64,000 nucleotides of DNA from contig CANGCX010000004.1 in the NCBI GenBank assembly GCA_947452315.1, positions 17,007-81,006 of the forward strand, read 5' to 3'. Positions 34,308-46,426 of this stretch are shown one piece after another. Every line of letters begins with the position of its first letter. The first letter of the stretch is position 1. This DNA is from Opitutia bacterium (GTDB lineage Bacteria; Verrucomicrobiota; Verrucomicrobiia; Opitutales; Opitutaceae). Made by a program: the position numbers and the translations under genes. The notes under the pieces are model-generated. The model made no database searches and had not been told where the DNA came from. It saw nothing but the letters and a program-made list of their open reading frames with translations.

Positions 34308-35213
34308 ATGAAAACACCATTCATCCTACTGACCGCGATTCTTGCCGCCACCGTTATGTTTCTTGGTGCGCTCGCTTGGCGCCAGCACAGCGAGCTGATC
34401 GGACTCCGTGCAGCCGCACTCGACCACGGCGACCGCGCCGCGTTACAAAAGCGCATCTGGGACGCCGAGAAACGCGCCCAGCTTAGTGAAGCCCGTGCGC
34501 TCGCCGCCCAGCCAGCCGCGACCGAATCCACGGCCGAGCCCACCGACCCTGCCGCCAAAGCGCAGTTAAAGAATCTCCCGCCCGCGGAAAAAAAAGGGCC
34601 CACCCCACAGGAAATTCTCGCGTTTCTCAGCAACCCAGAAATGCAGCTCAAGCTTGCGAACAAATTTCGCGAACAAGTCGACGCGCGTTACGGCACCCTG
34701 CTTAAAAACCTCAACCTCTCCGGCCCCCAACAGGCTCAGTTGCGCGAACTTCTGATCGAGCGGCAAGGCGCAGTCATCGATGTTGCAGCTGCCGTGCTCG
34801 CTGACGGAGGAAAATTAAAAGAAAAAGACCTGCAAACCCTTGTCGCAGGTGCCCAAGACGAGACCGATCGAAAATTGCAGGCTACATTTGGGCCGGCCGT
34901 TTACACGCAGTTTCAAAACTACGAAAACGCCCAACTGTTTCGCGGGGCGACAAGTGATCTCCAAAAAAACCTAGCACGTAGCAACGCACCTCTCAACGCC
35001 AGCCAAGCCGAGCAATTCACCATGTCAGTAAGCTCTTTGGCTCAGATCAGTTTCACGCCCGATCAACAAAAGGCGCTGCTCGCACTGAATCGCGCGGAGC
35101 AGTCCAAACAAACGGTCCGACAGGTGGTGCAACTTTACCAAGAGCAAACGAATCCACCCAAACCCGCAAAGCCGGATAAAGCAGATAAACCTGCGAAACG
35201 CCCCGGCAGTTAA
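34308..35213 (+). CDS. Membrane-anchored coiled-coil protein, function unknown
   Basis: 301 residues. A single N-terminal membrane segment (FILLTAILAATVMFLGALAW) is followed by a charged helix with heptad character to about residue 70. Next comes an Ala/Pro/Glu linker, a helical domain (about 100-270), and a Pro/Lys/Asp-repeated basic tail (KPAKPDKADKP). Most of the chain should be periplasmic. It lies 11 bp after ispA and is probably cotranscribed, but no family is recognised. Confidence 0.65.
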   Translation: MKTPFILLTAILAATVMFLGALAWRQHSELIGLRAAALDHGDRAALQKRIWDAEKRAQLSEARALAAQPAATESTAEPTDPAAKAQLKNLPPAEKKGPTPQEILAFLSNPEMQLKLANKFREQVDARYGTLLKNLNLSGPQQAQLRELLIERQGAVIDVAAAVLADGGKLKEKDLQTLVAGAQDETDRKLQATFGPAVYTQFQNYENAQLFRGATSDLQKNLARSNAPLNASQAEQFTMSVSSLAQISFTPDQQKALLALNRAEQSKQTVRQVVQLYQEQTNPPKPAKPDKADKPAKRPGS

Positions 35214-35219
35214 AACGTG

Positions 35220-35249
35220 GTCGGGGGCCGTATAGAACGAACCCCCGAC
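35220..35249. terminator. Hairpin between convergent genes, likely terminator
   Basis: An 8-bp perfect stem, GTCGGGGG at 35220-35227 with CCCCCGAC at 35242-35249, sits in the 45-bp gap between the ispA operon end and the tpiA end. There is no T-run on either side, so it may be a weak or factor-assisted terminator. Confidence 0.5.
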
Positions 35250-35258
35250 GAAGCGCTA

Positions 35259-36029
35259 TCAAACGACCGCAGCAGCGGCGTTGACGAGTTCCACAAAACT
35301 GCGCGCTTCCAAGCTCGCGCCGCCAATAAGCCCGCCATCGATGTCTTTTTGGGCGAGCAATTCAGGTGCGTTAGCCGGCTTCATTGAGCCGCCGTAAAGG
35401 ATGCGGACTTTTTGCGCGACCGCTTCGGTAAAGTGCTTGGTGAGTAAGCCGCGGATAAATGCGTGCACTTCCTGTGCCTGCTCAGTCGTAGCGACCTTAC
35501 CGGTGCCGATGGCCCACACAGGTTCGTAGGCGATGACGACGCTGGAGGCCTGGTCTTTATTGACCCCCTCAAGACCTGCTTCGAGTTGAGTCTGGACGAC
35601 AGCGAGGGTGGAACCGGCTTCACGTTCGGCTAGGGTCTCGCCAACGCAGAGGATGGGACGCAGTTGATTTTTAAGAGCCGCCAACACTTTTTTATTCACG
35701 AGCGCATCCGTCTCAGCAAAGAGAGCGCGGCGCTCGCTGTGGCCGAGGATGACGTGCGTGGCGAAGAGCGCGCGCAACATCGCAGCAGAAATTTCACCCG
35801 TGAAGGCCCCGCTGGCCTCGAAGTGCATGTTCTGCGCACCGAGCTTGAGCGTGGAACCATCGAGTGCTTTGGCGGCGCTCTCAAGAGCGGTGAAGGGCGG
35901 GCAAACGACGACTTCAACGTCGGATTGCTTGCCGATGGTGGCGACAAGCTCAGCAACCAGCGAGACGCCGTCGGCCGAGGTTTTGTTCATCTTCCAGTTA
36001 CCGGCGATGAGTTTTTTGCGATTGGACAT
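35259..36029 (-). CDS. tpiA: Triosephosphate isomerase
   Basis: Interconverts dihydroxyacetone phosphate and glyceraldehyde 3-phosphate. The 256 residues have GNWKMNKT (catalytic Lys), GHSERR (catalytic His), AYEPVWAIGTGK (catalytic Glu and loop 6) and YGGSMKPANA and GGLIGGASL (phosphate grip). It is the last gene of the minus-strand gap-pgk-tpiA glycolytic set, 54 bp after pgk. The usual secG neighbour is absent. Confidence 0.98.
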   Translation of the reverse strand: MSNRKKLIAGNWKMNKTSADGVSLVAELVATIGKQSDVEVVVCPPFTALESAAKALDGSTLKLGAQNMHFEASGAFTGEISAAMLRALFATHVILGHSERRALFAETDALVNKKVLAALKNQLRPILCVGETLAEREAGSTLAVVQTQLEAGLEGVNKDQASSVVIAYEPVWAIGTGKVATTEQAQEVHAFIRGLLTKHFTEAVAQKVRILYGGSMKPANAPELLAQKDIDGGLIGGASLEARSFVELVNAAAAVV

Positions 36030-36083
36030 GATAATAAATAGAGTGTGCGTCGCAGATAAAGCAGCGACGCGCGGTTAAAAATT

Positions 36084-37328
36084 TTAATTTTCGAGAAAAG
36101 CTACACCGGGAAGAACTTTACCTTCGAGGAATTCGAGGGAGGCGCCGCCGCCGGTGGAGCAATGGGTGACTTTGTCAGCGACCTTAAATTTCTTCGCGGC
36201 CGTGGCGGTGTCGCCGCCGCCGACGATGGTCGTTGCGCCGTTGGCCGTAGCTTCGGCGATAGCGGCGGCCATGGCTTTGGTAGCACCGGCAAATTTTTCG
36301 AATTCAAACACGCCTGCTGGGCCGTTCCAGATGATCGTCTTGGAGCTAAGAATGGCCTGGCGATAAAGCTCGATAGATTTGGGACCAGCGTCGAGGCCGC
36401 CCCAGCCGTCAGGAATGCCCGTAGCGAGATCGGCAGGCATCGTGTTGGCATCGGGGGAGAAGGCATCGGAGCAGATGAAGTCGATCGGGAAGATCAACTC
36501 GACGTTGCGAGCGGCAGCCTTCGTAACGAGTTCTTCGACGATCTTAGCGCCTTCGGCGTCATAGAGGCTGGTACCGATCGGGGTGCCGCGGAGAACTTTA
36601 TGGAAGGTATAGGCCATACCACCGCCGATGATAATTTTGTCTGCTTTCTCGAGGAGATTTTTGATGAGTGGGATTTTGTCGGCGATCTTGGCGCCTCCGA
36701 GAATGGCGAGCAGCGGGCGGTCCGGATGATCGAGGACTTTGGCAAAGGCTTTGAGTTCGGCTTCCATAAGGAAGCCAGCGGCTTTGAGCGGCAGGGCGAC
36801 GCCAACCATGGAGCTATGTGCTCGGTGGGCGGTGCCGAATGCGTCGTTAACGAAAACGTCGCCGAGCTTGGTGAGGGAGGCGCGGAAGGCCGCGACAGCG
36901 GCAGGGTCAGCCTTCTTGGATGTGCCATCCTCGAGCTTCACTTTGCCCTCTTCTTCGATGTGGAAGCGAAGATTTTCCAAGAGTACTACGGTGCCGGGCG
37001 CGAGTTTAGCGCAAGCGGCTTCGACGGTGGAGCCGACGCAGTCATCGAGGAAGGTCACAGGGCGGCTGAGGAGTTTTTCTAGTTCGGCGGCGACGGGCTT
37101 GAGTGAAAATTTACTAATTTTCTGTCCGTCGGGACGGCCGAGGTGCGACATGAGTACGACCGAGGCCCCTTTTTCGAGAGCGAACTTGATCGACGGAATC
37201 GCGGCAGCGATACGCGCAGTATTGGTGATGGCGCCGGTAACTTTGTCTTGGGGAACGTTGAAGTCGACGCGCATGAGGACGCGTTGGCCTGACAGGGATA
37301 GGTCGCGGATGGATTTGAAGTTGGGCAT
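36084..37328 (-). CDS. pgk: Phosphoglycerate kinase
   Basis: Transfers the acyl phosphate of 1,3-bisphosphoglycerate to ADP. At 414 residues it is slightly longer than the usual 390-400. Blocks: [27 protein letters not shown], the hinge and nucleotide region [13 protein letters not shown], and the C-terminal [12 protein letters not shown] with [14 protein letters not shown]. It is the middle gene of the glycolytic set, separated from gap by a 120-bp spacer with a long hairpin. Confidence 0.98.
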   Translation of the reverse strand: MPNFKSIRDLSLSGQRVLMRVDFNVPQDKVTGAITNTARIAAAIPSIKFALEKGASVVLMSHLGRPDGQKISKFSLKPVAAELEKLLSRPVTFLDDCVGSTVEAACAKLAPGTVVLLENLRFHIEEEGKVKLEDGTSKKADPAAVAAFRASLTKLGDVFVNDAFGTAHRAHSSMVGVALPLKAAGFLMEAELKAFAKVLDHPDRPLLAILGGAKIADKIPLIKNLLEKADKIIIGGGMAYTFHKVLRGTPIGTSLYDAEGAKIVEELVTKAAARNVELIFPIDFICSDAFSPDANTMPADLATGIPDGWGGLDAGPKSIELYRQAILSSKTIIWNGPAGVFEFEKFAGATKAMAAAIAEATANGATTIVGGGDTATAAKKFKVADKVTHCSTGGGASLEFLEGKVLPGVAFLEN

Positions 37329-37360
37329 AAAAGGGAAGTCGTGATGGCCTAAAATGAAGC

Positions 37361-37424
37361 GCCCACGGAAGCCACGGGAGGCTCGGAAACTAGGTTTCCG
37401 AGGCAGGCCGTGTCTTCCGTGGGC
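37361..37424 (-). repeat. Long imperfect hairpin in the gap-pgk spacer
   Basis: A 64-base structure. The outer stem is GCCCACGGAA at 37361-37370 with TTCCGTGGGC at 37415-37424. Next come CACGG at 37373-37377 with CCGTG at 37408-37412, and an inner 9-bp stem CTCGGAAAC at 37382-37390 with GTTTCCGAG at 37394-37402. It starts 24 bp after the gap stop and ends 32 bp before the pgk start, with only a short T-rich stretch after it on the minus strand. It may be an attenuator, a processing site or an mRNA stabiliser. Confidence 0.7.
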
Positions 37425-37448
37425 AGCACGGTGGAACGGGTCTAAGAG

Positions 37449-38522
<1,074 letters not shown>

Positions 38523-38623
38523 TTACTTGAATTGGACTGGGTGATTGCGCGTGAGCGCAGAGAGAGATGAAAGAACAGCGTAGGCAGACGCTGGCAAGGG
38601 GTTTTGCGGGCCCGGATAAAATC

Positions 38624-41080
38624 CTAAGAACTCGCCCAAAGTGAGCAGGACAGTGGCAGCAAGTGCAACTCGGGCTCTACCGGGGCCTGCGCATGCGGCG
38701 TCGAGGGAGAGTAAAATCGATCTTGATCAGCAAGTTGACGCCAAAAGCCGCTGGCGGGAAGACTTGCACCCAAGCTCAACGTGACTTCACCCAGAGAGGG
38801 ATTGAGCGCAAAAAGCAACCGCGTGGAACCAAGAGATCGATCGGCATTATACACCACCGCTAAAGCAGGAGAGTCAGGGGAATGAAAAAAATCGAAAAAA
38901 CCTTCACCAGGCCGCGTAAAGTGCCGGAGCAATTTTCCTAATTCGCCGCGGCGAAAAGCGATCCAATCAGCAAAATAGGCGTGGGTGCTTAGGTGGCGAT
39001 AAAGTCGGCGATAATCTAGGGCGTTCAAATCACCACGGATATAAGTATTATTTACCCCGTGCTTCGAACGCAGGAAATCTTGCCCGGCGGCCAGCATCGG
39101 AATTCCCAAAGACATAAACAAAGCAGCCACCATCAAATGGGTACGGCTACGATCGTGTGAGGTGGGATTGAATCCGTTATGGCCGGAATGTTCCGTAATC
39201 ACATCAAGCCAAGCCCGATCATCGTGTGATTCGGTGTAATTGATGGTCTGTGCCGGCCATTTCGCAAAATACCACGGAGAACCACGTAAAAAATATTCCA
39301 TGCGCTCCGCCGTAGCATCACCTCGCACATAAGCACGCATATGGTCGCGGTAGCCATCATTCCAAGAGGCCCAGCCTGTATCCCGCAACGCACCCGCGAT
39401 GTGACCGCGAAAACTCCAGGGTTCCGCAATGAGAATCACATCGGGCTTGGCTCGCTTGAGCGCGATCTCGATCTCACGCAACACATCAGCCCCGAGCAAC
39501 TCGGCTAGATCGAACCTAAAACCGTCAACGCCGTAGGCGGTAATTAAATGCAGGCAACTGTCGATGATGAGGCGTTTGGCCATCACCGATCGTGCGCGCA
39601 GATCGTTGCCGCAACCGCTCCAATTGGCGAGATGACCAGCGGCGTCTTGCTCAAAATAATAGAGCCGATCGATAAACAGAAGATGTGCCGGTTCACCAAC
39701 GTGGTTATAAACGACATCCAACAACACCGCCAAGCCGCGCCGATGAAAGGCCTGTACTAGATCCTGCAACTCTCGAACCCCCGAGGCCCGGTCGGGCGCT
39801 GACGAGTAAGTACTCTCGGGTGAAAACCAATTCGTAGTCATGTATCCCCAATGATAATCACCGCTCGGCGGCCGATCAAATTGCTGCACGGGCTGTAGCT
39901 CCACGCAATTCACTCCGAGGTGGTGAAGATAAAAATCGGGGCTCTCAACCCAGGCCCGCAAACCCGTAAACCCGCGGCGCTCCCCCGAGGACATCGGAAT
40001 CGGAGCATGATTCACAAGATCGCGCACATGAGCCTCTACGATGATGAGATCTTGCCAAGCCGGAGTCTTAAAATCGCGGTCCCCGGAACCGATCCAGTTA
40101 CGATCCAGAACAATCCCCGGCCCATCGTGGCGCAAGGCCGCCAGCGCGTAAGGATCGAGCACCTTCACGCCGGGATCAAACCGCCCTGCCCCAGTCTGCA
40201 CGCCGTCGATACGGTACCAATAAAACCAACCGTGCAAATACTGCCCAAGCGTGATTTCCCACACGCCGGACGCACCGTCCGCATCGGGTCGGCGTTCCAA
40301 ATTATAACAAGGCGCCGCATCGCACTGATCGAGTTTCTCCGCTAAATACAGACTAACCGCACGCGCACGTGGCGCAAAAAGCCGAAACACCGTTTCATCC
40401 GGACGCACCAGTGCGCCAAGCGGCAAATTAGAGCTAAGCTCGTAGAAAAAATTTCGCGGCACGATCGGCACAACTTCCGTCTCAGGCCGATTCGCCCACA
40501 TGACTGACCACGCATCGGACAACGCCAACGGCTTAGCCAACATAAAGCGCCAAAGATGACGTCCCGTCCTTCGCGCATTGATAACTCGATTCAAGTTTCC
40601 GTCCGACTCGCGCACGACATTTGGCGCCTCCGCCGGCAGACCGAGCCATTGATGTTCACCGGTCACAAACTTGAAACGCTGGCCGGAAGGCTGCAAGAGC
40701 GCAGCGGCTGGTCCGGTCCACATCAAAACGCGCTCACCTTCAAGTTCGCCCGGCCGCAATCGCCACTCTTCGCGCCCGACCGCATGTTGCCAGCCATTAA
40801 AATCTCCCGCGACGTAAACGGTATCCTTAGCCGGATCAATGACCGAGCCATGCTCAGGGGTGAGCGCGAACACCATCTCACCCTTGGCGTTTACAAAATA
40901 GCGGTACGACACTGCAGCCATCAAGCCGCCATCCACCTTCAAACCCGAAGGCGTTGGACACTGATCCCCAAGCGTAAATCGCGGCGGTCGAGTGTGCGTC
41001 CAATCTCGATCTAACTCCACCACCCCCGTGGTGAGAGATTCGAGCCAAGCACTGACAATGCGATACGCGGATTCAGACAT
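38624..41080 (-). CDS. GH13 glycogen debranching/pullulanase-type enzyme
   Basis: 818 residues from ATG 41080 (MSESAYRIV); the frame extends further but without likeness. The N-terminus carries CBM48-like domains (VYVAGDFNGW at about 95-105, then TVFRLFAPRARAVSLYLAE), followed by the GH13 barrel: DVVYNHVGE, the nucleophile block DGFRFDLAELLG, the acid/base block LIAEPWS and the third acid in NYTESHDDRAW. This order fits type I pullulanases and isoamylase/GlgX debranching enzymes, cutting alpha-1,6 bonds. No signal peptide is seen, so it is cytoplasmic and likely acts on glycogen, complementing glgB at 5.6 kb. Confidence 0.85.
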   Translation of the reverse strand: MSESAYRIVSAWLESLTTGVVELDRDWTHTRPPRFTLGDQCPTPSGLKVDGGLMAAVSYRYFVNAKGEMVFALTPEHGSVIDPAKDTVYVAGDFNGWQHAVGREEWRLRPGELEGERVLMWTGPAAALLQPSGQRFKFVTGEHQWLGLPAEAPNVVRESDGNLNRVINARRTGRHLWRFMLAKPLALSDAWSVMWANRPETEVVPIVPRNFFYELSSNLPLGALVRPDETVFRLFAPRARAVSLYLAEKLDQCDAAPCYNLERRPDADGASGVWEITLGQYLHGWFYWYRIDGVQTGAGRFDPGVKVLDPYALAALRHDGPGIVLDRNWIGSGDRDFKTPAWQDLIIVEAHVRDLVNHAPIPMSSGERRGFTGLRAWVESPDFYLHHLGVNCVELQPVQQFDRPPSGDYHWGYMTTNWFSPESTYSSAPDRASGVRELQDLVQAFHRRGLAVLLDVVYNHVGEPAHLLFIDRLYYFEQDAAGHLANWSGCGNDLRARSVMAKRLIIDSCLHLITAYGVDGFRFDLAELLGADVLREIEIALKRAKPDVILIAEPWSFRGHIAGALRDTGWASWNDGYRDHMRAYVRGDATAERMEYFLRGSPWYFAKWPAQTINYTESHDDRAWLDVITEHSGHNGFNPTSHDRSRTHLMVAALFMSLGIPMLAAGQDFLRSKHGVNNTYIRGDLNALDYRRLYRHLSTHAYFADWIAFRRGELGKLLRHFTRPGEGFFDFFHSPDSPALAVVYNADRSLGSTRLLFALNPSLGEVTLSLGASLPASGFWRQLADQDRFYSPSTPHAQAPVEPELHLLPLSCSLWASS

Positions 41081-41199
41081 GCGTCTAAGAGAGCATTTAG
41101 CGCGCCTACGCTCACACAAGCGGAAACCCACCAAAACCGACGCGCTTAGGTTCATTTGACAAACCACCGACAGGGCGCGTCGTTTTCATATCAACATAT

Positions 41200-42282
41200 A
41201 TGGCCGCCCGCGAAAAAATCCTCGTCGCCCTCTCCGGCGGCGTCGACAGCTCCGTCGCAGCCCTGCTCCTCAAACAGCAGGGCCACGAACTCGTGGGCGC
41301 CTACATGAAAAACTGGATCAACGAAGACAACGTGATCGGCCACTGCCCTTGGCAGCAAGATATCGACGATGCCCGCCGCGTCGCCGACCACCTCGGCATC
41401 GAGTTTCACGTCGTCAACCTCATGCGTGATTACCGCGAGCGCGTCGTGCACTATCTATTGGAAGGCTACGCCCAAGGGCTTACCCCTAACCCCGACGTAA
41501 TGTGCAACCGCGAGATCAAATTTGGTGTCCTCCGCTCCTGGGCCAAAGACCACGGCTTTGCCGCCGTCGCGACCGGCCACTACGCTCGCCGAGTGGCTAT
41601 GCCCGATGGCACTTTTGCACTCCTCGAAGGCGCTGATAAAAACAAAGACCAATCGTACTTCCTCACACTCCTGTCTCAGGAGCAACTCGCTGACGCCCGC
41701 TTCCCCATCGGCCATCTCCCCAAACCCGAATTACGCAACCTCGCCCGCGCCGCCGGCCTCGCGACCGCCGACAAAAAAGATAGCCAAGGCATTTGCTTCA
41801 TCGGCGAAGTGAAGATGAAAGATTTTCTCCACGCCTATGTGCCTGATGCGCCTGGCCCCATCGTACGCGCCACTGACGGATACGAATTCGCGCGACATCG
41901 TGGCCTGCACTATTATACCATCGGCCAACGTAAAGGTATCGGCGTTCCCTCCAACACCGAGGGGGAAGCCTACGTCGTAGTGGGCAAACGCGCCGCGGAC
42001 AATGCCCTGCTTGTCGCCTTTGACCACGCCGACGCTCCCGGCCTATTTCAAACTGAGGTTCGCGTCCACTCATTGCGCTGGAACGCCCCCGCTCTCACCG
42101 CCCCGCGCACCCTCGAGGGACGGGTCCGCTACCGTGATCCGCGCGTCATCCTGCATTATTTTCCCGAGCCCAACGACACCGCACGAATCATCTTCGATAC
42201 GCCTCAACGTGGACTCGCTAGTGGCCAGATCCTCGCTCTGTACGAAGGAGAAAGGCTCCTCGGCGGCGGCATCTACGTCTAA
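41200..42282 (+). CDS. mnmA: tRNA-specific 2-thiouridylase MnmA
   Basis: Adds sulfur to U34 of Lys, Glu and Gln tRNAs. 360 residues with the PP-loop [15 protein letters not shown], the first catalytic Cys in [11 protein letters not shown], the second in SQGICFIGE, and the C-terminal block [13 protein letters not shown]. Length and architecture are standard. Divergent from the debranching enzyme (119-bp spacer) and convergent with the LysE-family exporter, with an 8-bp gap. Confidence 0.97.
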   Translation: MAAREKILVALSGGVDSSVAALLLKQQGHELVGAYMKNWINEDNVIGHCPWQQDIDDARRVADHLGIEFHVVNLMRDYRERVVHYLLEGYAQGLTPNPDVMCNREIKFGVLRSWAKDHGFAAVATGHYARRVAMPDGTFALLEGADKNKDQSYFLTLLSQEQLADARFPIGHLPKPELRNLARAAGLATADKKDSQGICFIGEVKMKDFLHAYVPDAPGPIVRATDGYEFARHRGLHYYTIGQRKGIGVPSNTEGEAYVVVGKRAADNALLVAFDHADAPGLFQTEVRVHSLRWNAPALTAPRTLEGRVRYRDPRVILHYFPEPNDTARIIFDTPQRGLASGQILALYEGERLLGGGIYV

Positions 42283-42290
42283 GCTACGTG

Positions 42291-42929
42291 CTAGCCCACC
42301 GAGGCCAGCGCCAGGCTCGCGGCGAACACGATAAAGACCGCGCCAAGTCCGCGATCCACCCAATGCCCATGCCGCAAGAAATTCGCTCGCACTGATTCAC
42401 GCGTAAACACCGTGGAGACCAAACAAAACCAACCCGTAGTTACTGCCACCATCCAGGCCCCGTAACTCGCCTGAATAAAAATCGGGGTCGCTGGATTTAT
42501 GACGGTCACAAACAATGCGACGAAAAACAGGGTGGCCTTTGGATTAAGCGCATTAGTCAAAAACCCCGTTAACCAAGCAGCGCGTGCCGTAGGGGTGGGC
42601 GTCGCTAATTGGCCACCTTCAGGACTCAACGTTGCGCGCGGTCCGCTGCGTAGCGCCTGCAAACCGATTGTAGCGAGATACGCGGCTCCCGCGTATTTGA
42701 CTACGGAAAACACCAGCGGCGAACGTTGCAGTAACAACCCGAGCCCAAGTAATGAGTACATCACGTGCAACGTGATCGCCGCACCCACACCTAGACTGGT
42801 CCACGTCGCCGTACGCCGGCCGTGACGTAAGCTCTGGCGCAGCACGATAGCAAAGTCCGGCCCGGGGCTTGCCACTGCCAGCAAATGGGCGAGCGCGACT
42901 TTTGAAAATTCTAGGGCGTAATCGTGCAT
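42291..42929 (-). CDS. LysE/RhtB-family amino-acid exporter
   Basis: A 212-residue membrane protein with six hydrophobic segments. The N-terminal block LLAVASPGPDFAIVLRQSLRHGRR is the RhtB signature, and LTGFLTNALNPKATLFFVALF is the second conserved block. It exports amino acids or derivatives, with unknown specificity. It lies 10 bp after the TPR lipoprotein on the same strand. Confidence 0.93.
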   Translation of the reverse strand: MHDYALEFSKVALAHLLAVASPGPDFAIVLRQSLRHGRRTATWTSLGVGAAITLHVMYSLLGLGLLLQRSPLVFSVVKYAGAAYLATIGLQALRSGPRATLSPEGGQLATPTPTARAAWLTGFLTNALNPKATLFFVALFVTVINPATPIFIQASYGAWMVAVTTGWFCLVSTVFTRESVRANFLRHGHWVDRGLGAVFIVFAASLALASVG

Positions 42930-42939
42930 CCAGAAAAAA

Positions 42940-43449
42940 TCAGAGAGCGATTTCCTTAAATTGCGGCGACTGAGCCATCGCTTCTAGTTGCCGGCTTTGC
43001 ACAAAAGAGCGCACTTCAGGATCCGTCCCGTGTTTTTTCTGAATTTCGACTAATACGCTGCGGGCTTCTGTCATCCGTCCCATGAGCGCGAGGAGGTAAA
43101 CCTGCTGGAGATAAAGCTGTGCAGACTTCGGCTGGAGTTCGTAAGCCTCTTCGTAGGCGTGAAGCGCTGATTCGTAAGCTTCTTTCGCTGCGGGCTTCCG
43201 GCCGAGGCGGACTCGAATCATACCGAGAGAGATCCAGGTTTTTCCGTTATCAAATTCCAGGGCGCAGGCTTGTGTGAGTAATTTTTCAGCGCGCACAAGT
43301 TCGCGGATCGTCATGGCAAACTCCGCCTCGCTGACAAGGCCAGCGGCTTCTTTGCGTTGGAGCGAAGTAATGCTGGCTGATTTGGGTTTGCAGCCGGTAA
43401 TGACCATCAAACTGAGTAGACTCCCAAAAAAGAGGACGATCTTGAACAT
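42940..43449 (-). CDS. TPR-containing lipoprotein
   Basis: 169 residues from ATG 43449 (MFKIVLFFGSLL). The signal peptide ends in a lipobox-like VITGC with Cys20 as the lipidated residue. Three TPR-type helix pairs follow (for example LLTQACALEFDNGKTWISLG and AYEEAYELQPKSAQLYLQQ). It is probably anchored to the periplasmic side of a membrane and acts as a scaffold. It is downstream of obg by 67 bp on the same strand. Confidence 0.8.
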   Translation of the reverse strand: MFKIVLFFGSLLSLMVITGCKPKSASITSLQRKEAAGLVSEAEFAMTIRELVRAEKLLTQACALEFDNGKTWISLGMIRVRLGRKPAAKEAYESALHAYEEAYELQPKSAQLYLQQVYLLALMGRMTEARSVLVEIQKKHGTDPEVRSFVQSRQLEAMAQSPQFKEIAL

Positions 43450-43516
43450 GCCGGCAGAACGGCAATTCCAACGAGACGCGTCAATCACACGTCCCCAGGA
43501 GTCTAAGTCTGCAAGA

Positions 43517-44760
<1,244 letters not shown>

Positions 44761-45949
44761 GGCGCGCAAGGGCGGCTTGTCCAGCCGCTTTGATGTTCGT
44801 TGCCGCAATCCAGTCAGCGTTTCCCTCAAGTCCGCAGGCCACACATCGGAAGGCCGCTTGGTTTTCGCGGTTTTCCGGTGCGCAGTGATGACACTGCGGA
44901 CAGTTTTGTGAGGTGAACGCTGGGTTAACCAGCAAGAAAGGGATACCTGCCCGCTCGCATTTGTAGGCGAGCATGGTCTTGAACCGACCAAACCCGCGAG
45001 CAAGCATCTCGCGATTCAAGCCTGACTTGGCCGCCACATTGCGGCCAGGTTCGGCCATCGTGCCTGCCGCCGAGGCGGTCATGGCCTTTAGGTTCAGGTC
45101 TTCAAGCACCACGAAGGCGTGCTGCGTAGCCAGTTGATGAGACGCCTTGTGTTGCTTGTCGCGCCGACGGTTGGCCATGCGCTTGTGCTGCTTCGCAACG
45201 CGAGCTTGGGCCCGCTTCCAACGGTTCGAGCCCTTGGTCTTGCGGGCTGCTAGGGCCTGCAGGACGGAGAGTTTGACCCAGTCCTCTGCGCTGGGCGCGC
45301 CGAGACTTAGCACGTCGCCATTGGAGAGCGTGAGATCCTGCGCGATGCCGGCGTCGGCCCCGACGCCCTCGTCGCCATAGTTCGGCAGGCGATATTCACC
45401 CTCGCAGCAGAACGATATCGACCAGCGCCCCGCACCGTCGGTGCTGACGGTGACGTTTTTGATTTTACCAACGATTTCACGCGTCTTGTTGAAACGGACC
45501 CAGCCGAACTTAGGCAGCTTAACCCAGTCTTGATCGACGCTAAACTGCTTGGGATCGGGAAACCGGAACGACCCGTGGCCGCCTTTTTGCCGGAACTGCG
45601 GGTAGCCGGATCGGCCCTCGAAGAAGGCCGTAAAAGCCATATCGAGGTCACGCAACGTTTGCTGGAGCGTGTGAAAGGGGGCGTCCGCCAACCACGGGTA
45701 GGACTGCTTCAGGCCGTCGAGTTGTGCCGACATAAACTCCGCGCCCATGTAATCGGTGCCGGTCGCGCCGGCCGACTTTGCGATCAGCCAAGCCTCTTGC
45801 CGGTACGCCAACGCCCAGTTCCATAACCACCGACACGCACCGGCCGTCCGACTACCCAGCCGCACCGCGGTGGTGGTCGGAAGCAACTGGAACTGGTAAC
45901 CGGTAAGTGACATCTTGCGTTAAGACCAATATAGTTTAGTCTTTTCAAT

Positions 45950-46387
45950 ATGTCAAATGATGTTCGGCACGGAAGAAGTGTCATTTATTCACTCACGGTC
46001 CATTTAGTCTTTGTAACCAAATACCGCCGGGGCGTAATCACGGACCGCGTCCGCGAACACCTGCGGGGCTCGATCGATGGAGTGTGCCAAAAAATGGGGG
46101 CAAAGTTACTAGAGTTCGATGGCGAGGATGACCACGTCCACCTCTTGGTGGAGTACCCTCCAAAACTGGCCGTTTCCCGACTCGTGAATTCGCTCAAACT
46201 CGTATCCGCTCGTTTGCTCCGTAAGCGCGACTTCCCCGAAGTTCGGCGCAAACTCTGGGGCGATCACTTCTGGACTCCATCCTACTTCGCTGGATCCACT
46301 GGCGGAGCCAACCTCGCGACCGTTAAACGGTATATTCAGCAGCAGCGCGTTTCCGCTCCTGCCCGGCCGGCGCTTGACCCGGCCTAA
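45950..46387 (+). CDS. tnpA: TnpA, IS200-type Y1 transposase
   Basis: A 145-residue HUH single-strand transposase. The metal-binding HUH is H62-V-H64 in DDHVHLLVEYPP, and the catalytic tyrosine is Tyr128 in ATVKRYIQQQ. The block LWGDHFWTPSYFAGSTGG precedes it as in the family. Size and motifs are standard. It is divergent from tnpB with a 36-bp gap. Its last codons overlap the left-end hairpin. Confidence 0.95.
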   Translation: MSNDVRHGRSVIYSLTVHLVFVTKYRRGVITDRVREHLRGSIDGVCQKMGAKLLEFDGEDDHVHLLVEYPPKLAVSRLVNSLKLVSARLLRKRDFPEVRRKLWGDHFWTPSYFAGSTGGANLATVKRYIQQQRVSAPARPALDPA

Positions 46388-46404
46388 GCTTCGCTTTGGC
46401 CAGG
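46378..46404. repeat. Left-end hairpin of the insertion sequence
   Basis: CCCGGCC at 46378-46384 pairs with GGCCAGG at 46398-46404 (one wobble). Inside, AAGC at 46386-46389 pairs with GCTT at 46393-46396 around a TTC loop, leaving a single-base mismatch between the stems. Such a bulged subterminal hairpin is what TnpA recognises. It overlaps the tnpA stop codon and lies 17 bases inside the left boundary. Confidence 0.8.
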
Positions 46405-46421
46405 TTTGCGCGCCGTCATTG

Positions 46422-46426
46422 ATCAA
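46422..46426 (-). other. IS target / TAM sequence TTGAT overlapping the ftsZ stop codon
   Basis: On the minus strand this reads TTGAT, the same pentanucleotide known as target and TnpB adjacent motif of ISDra2. The TGA inside it is the ftsZ stop codon, so insertion left ftsZ intact. Assignment rests on the fit of both element ends, not on a comparison with an empty site. Confidence 0.75.

Noticed and set aside
36162..37082. 306-codon frame antisense to pgk, and a similar one antisense to gap (37593-38570)
   Set aside because: Both are shadows of certain glycolytic genes with strong third-position bias.
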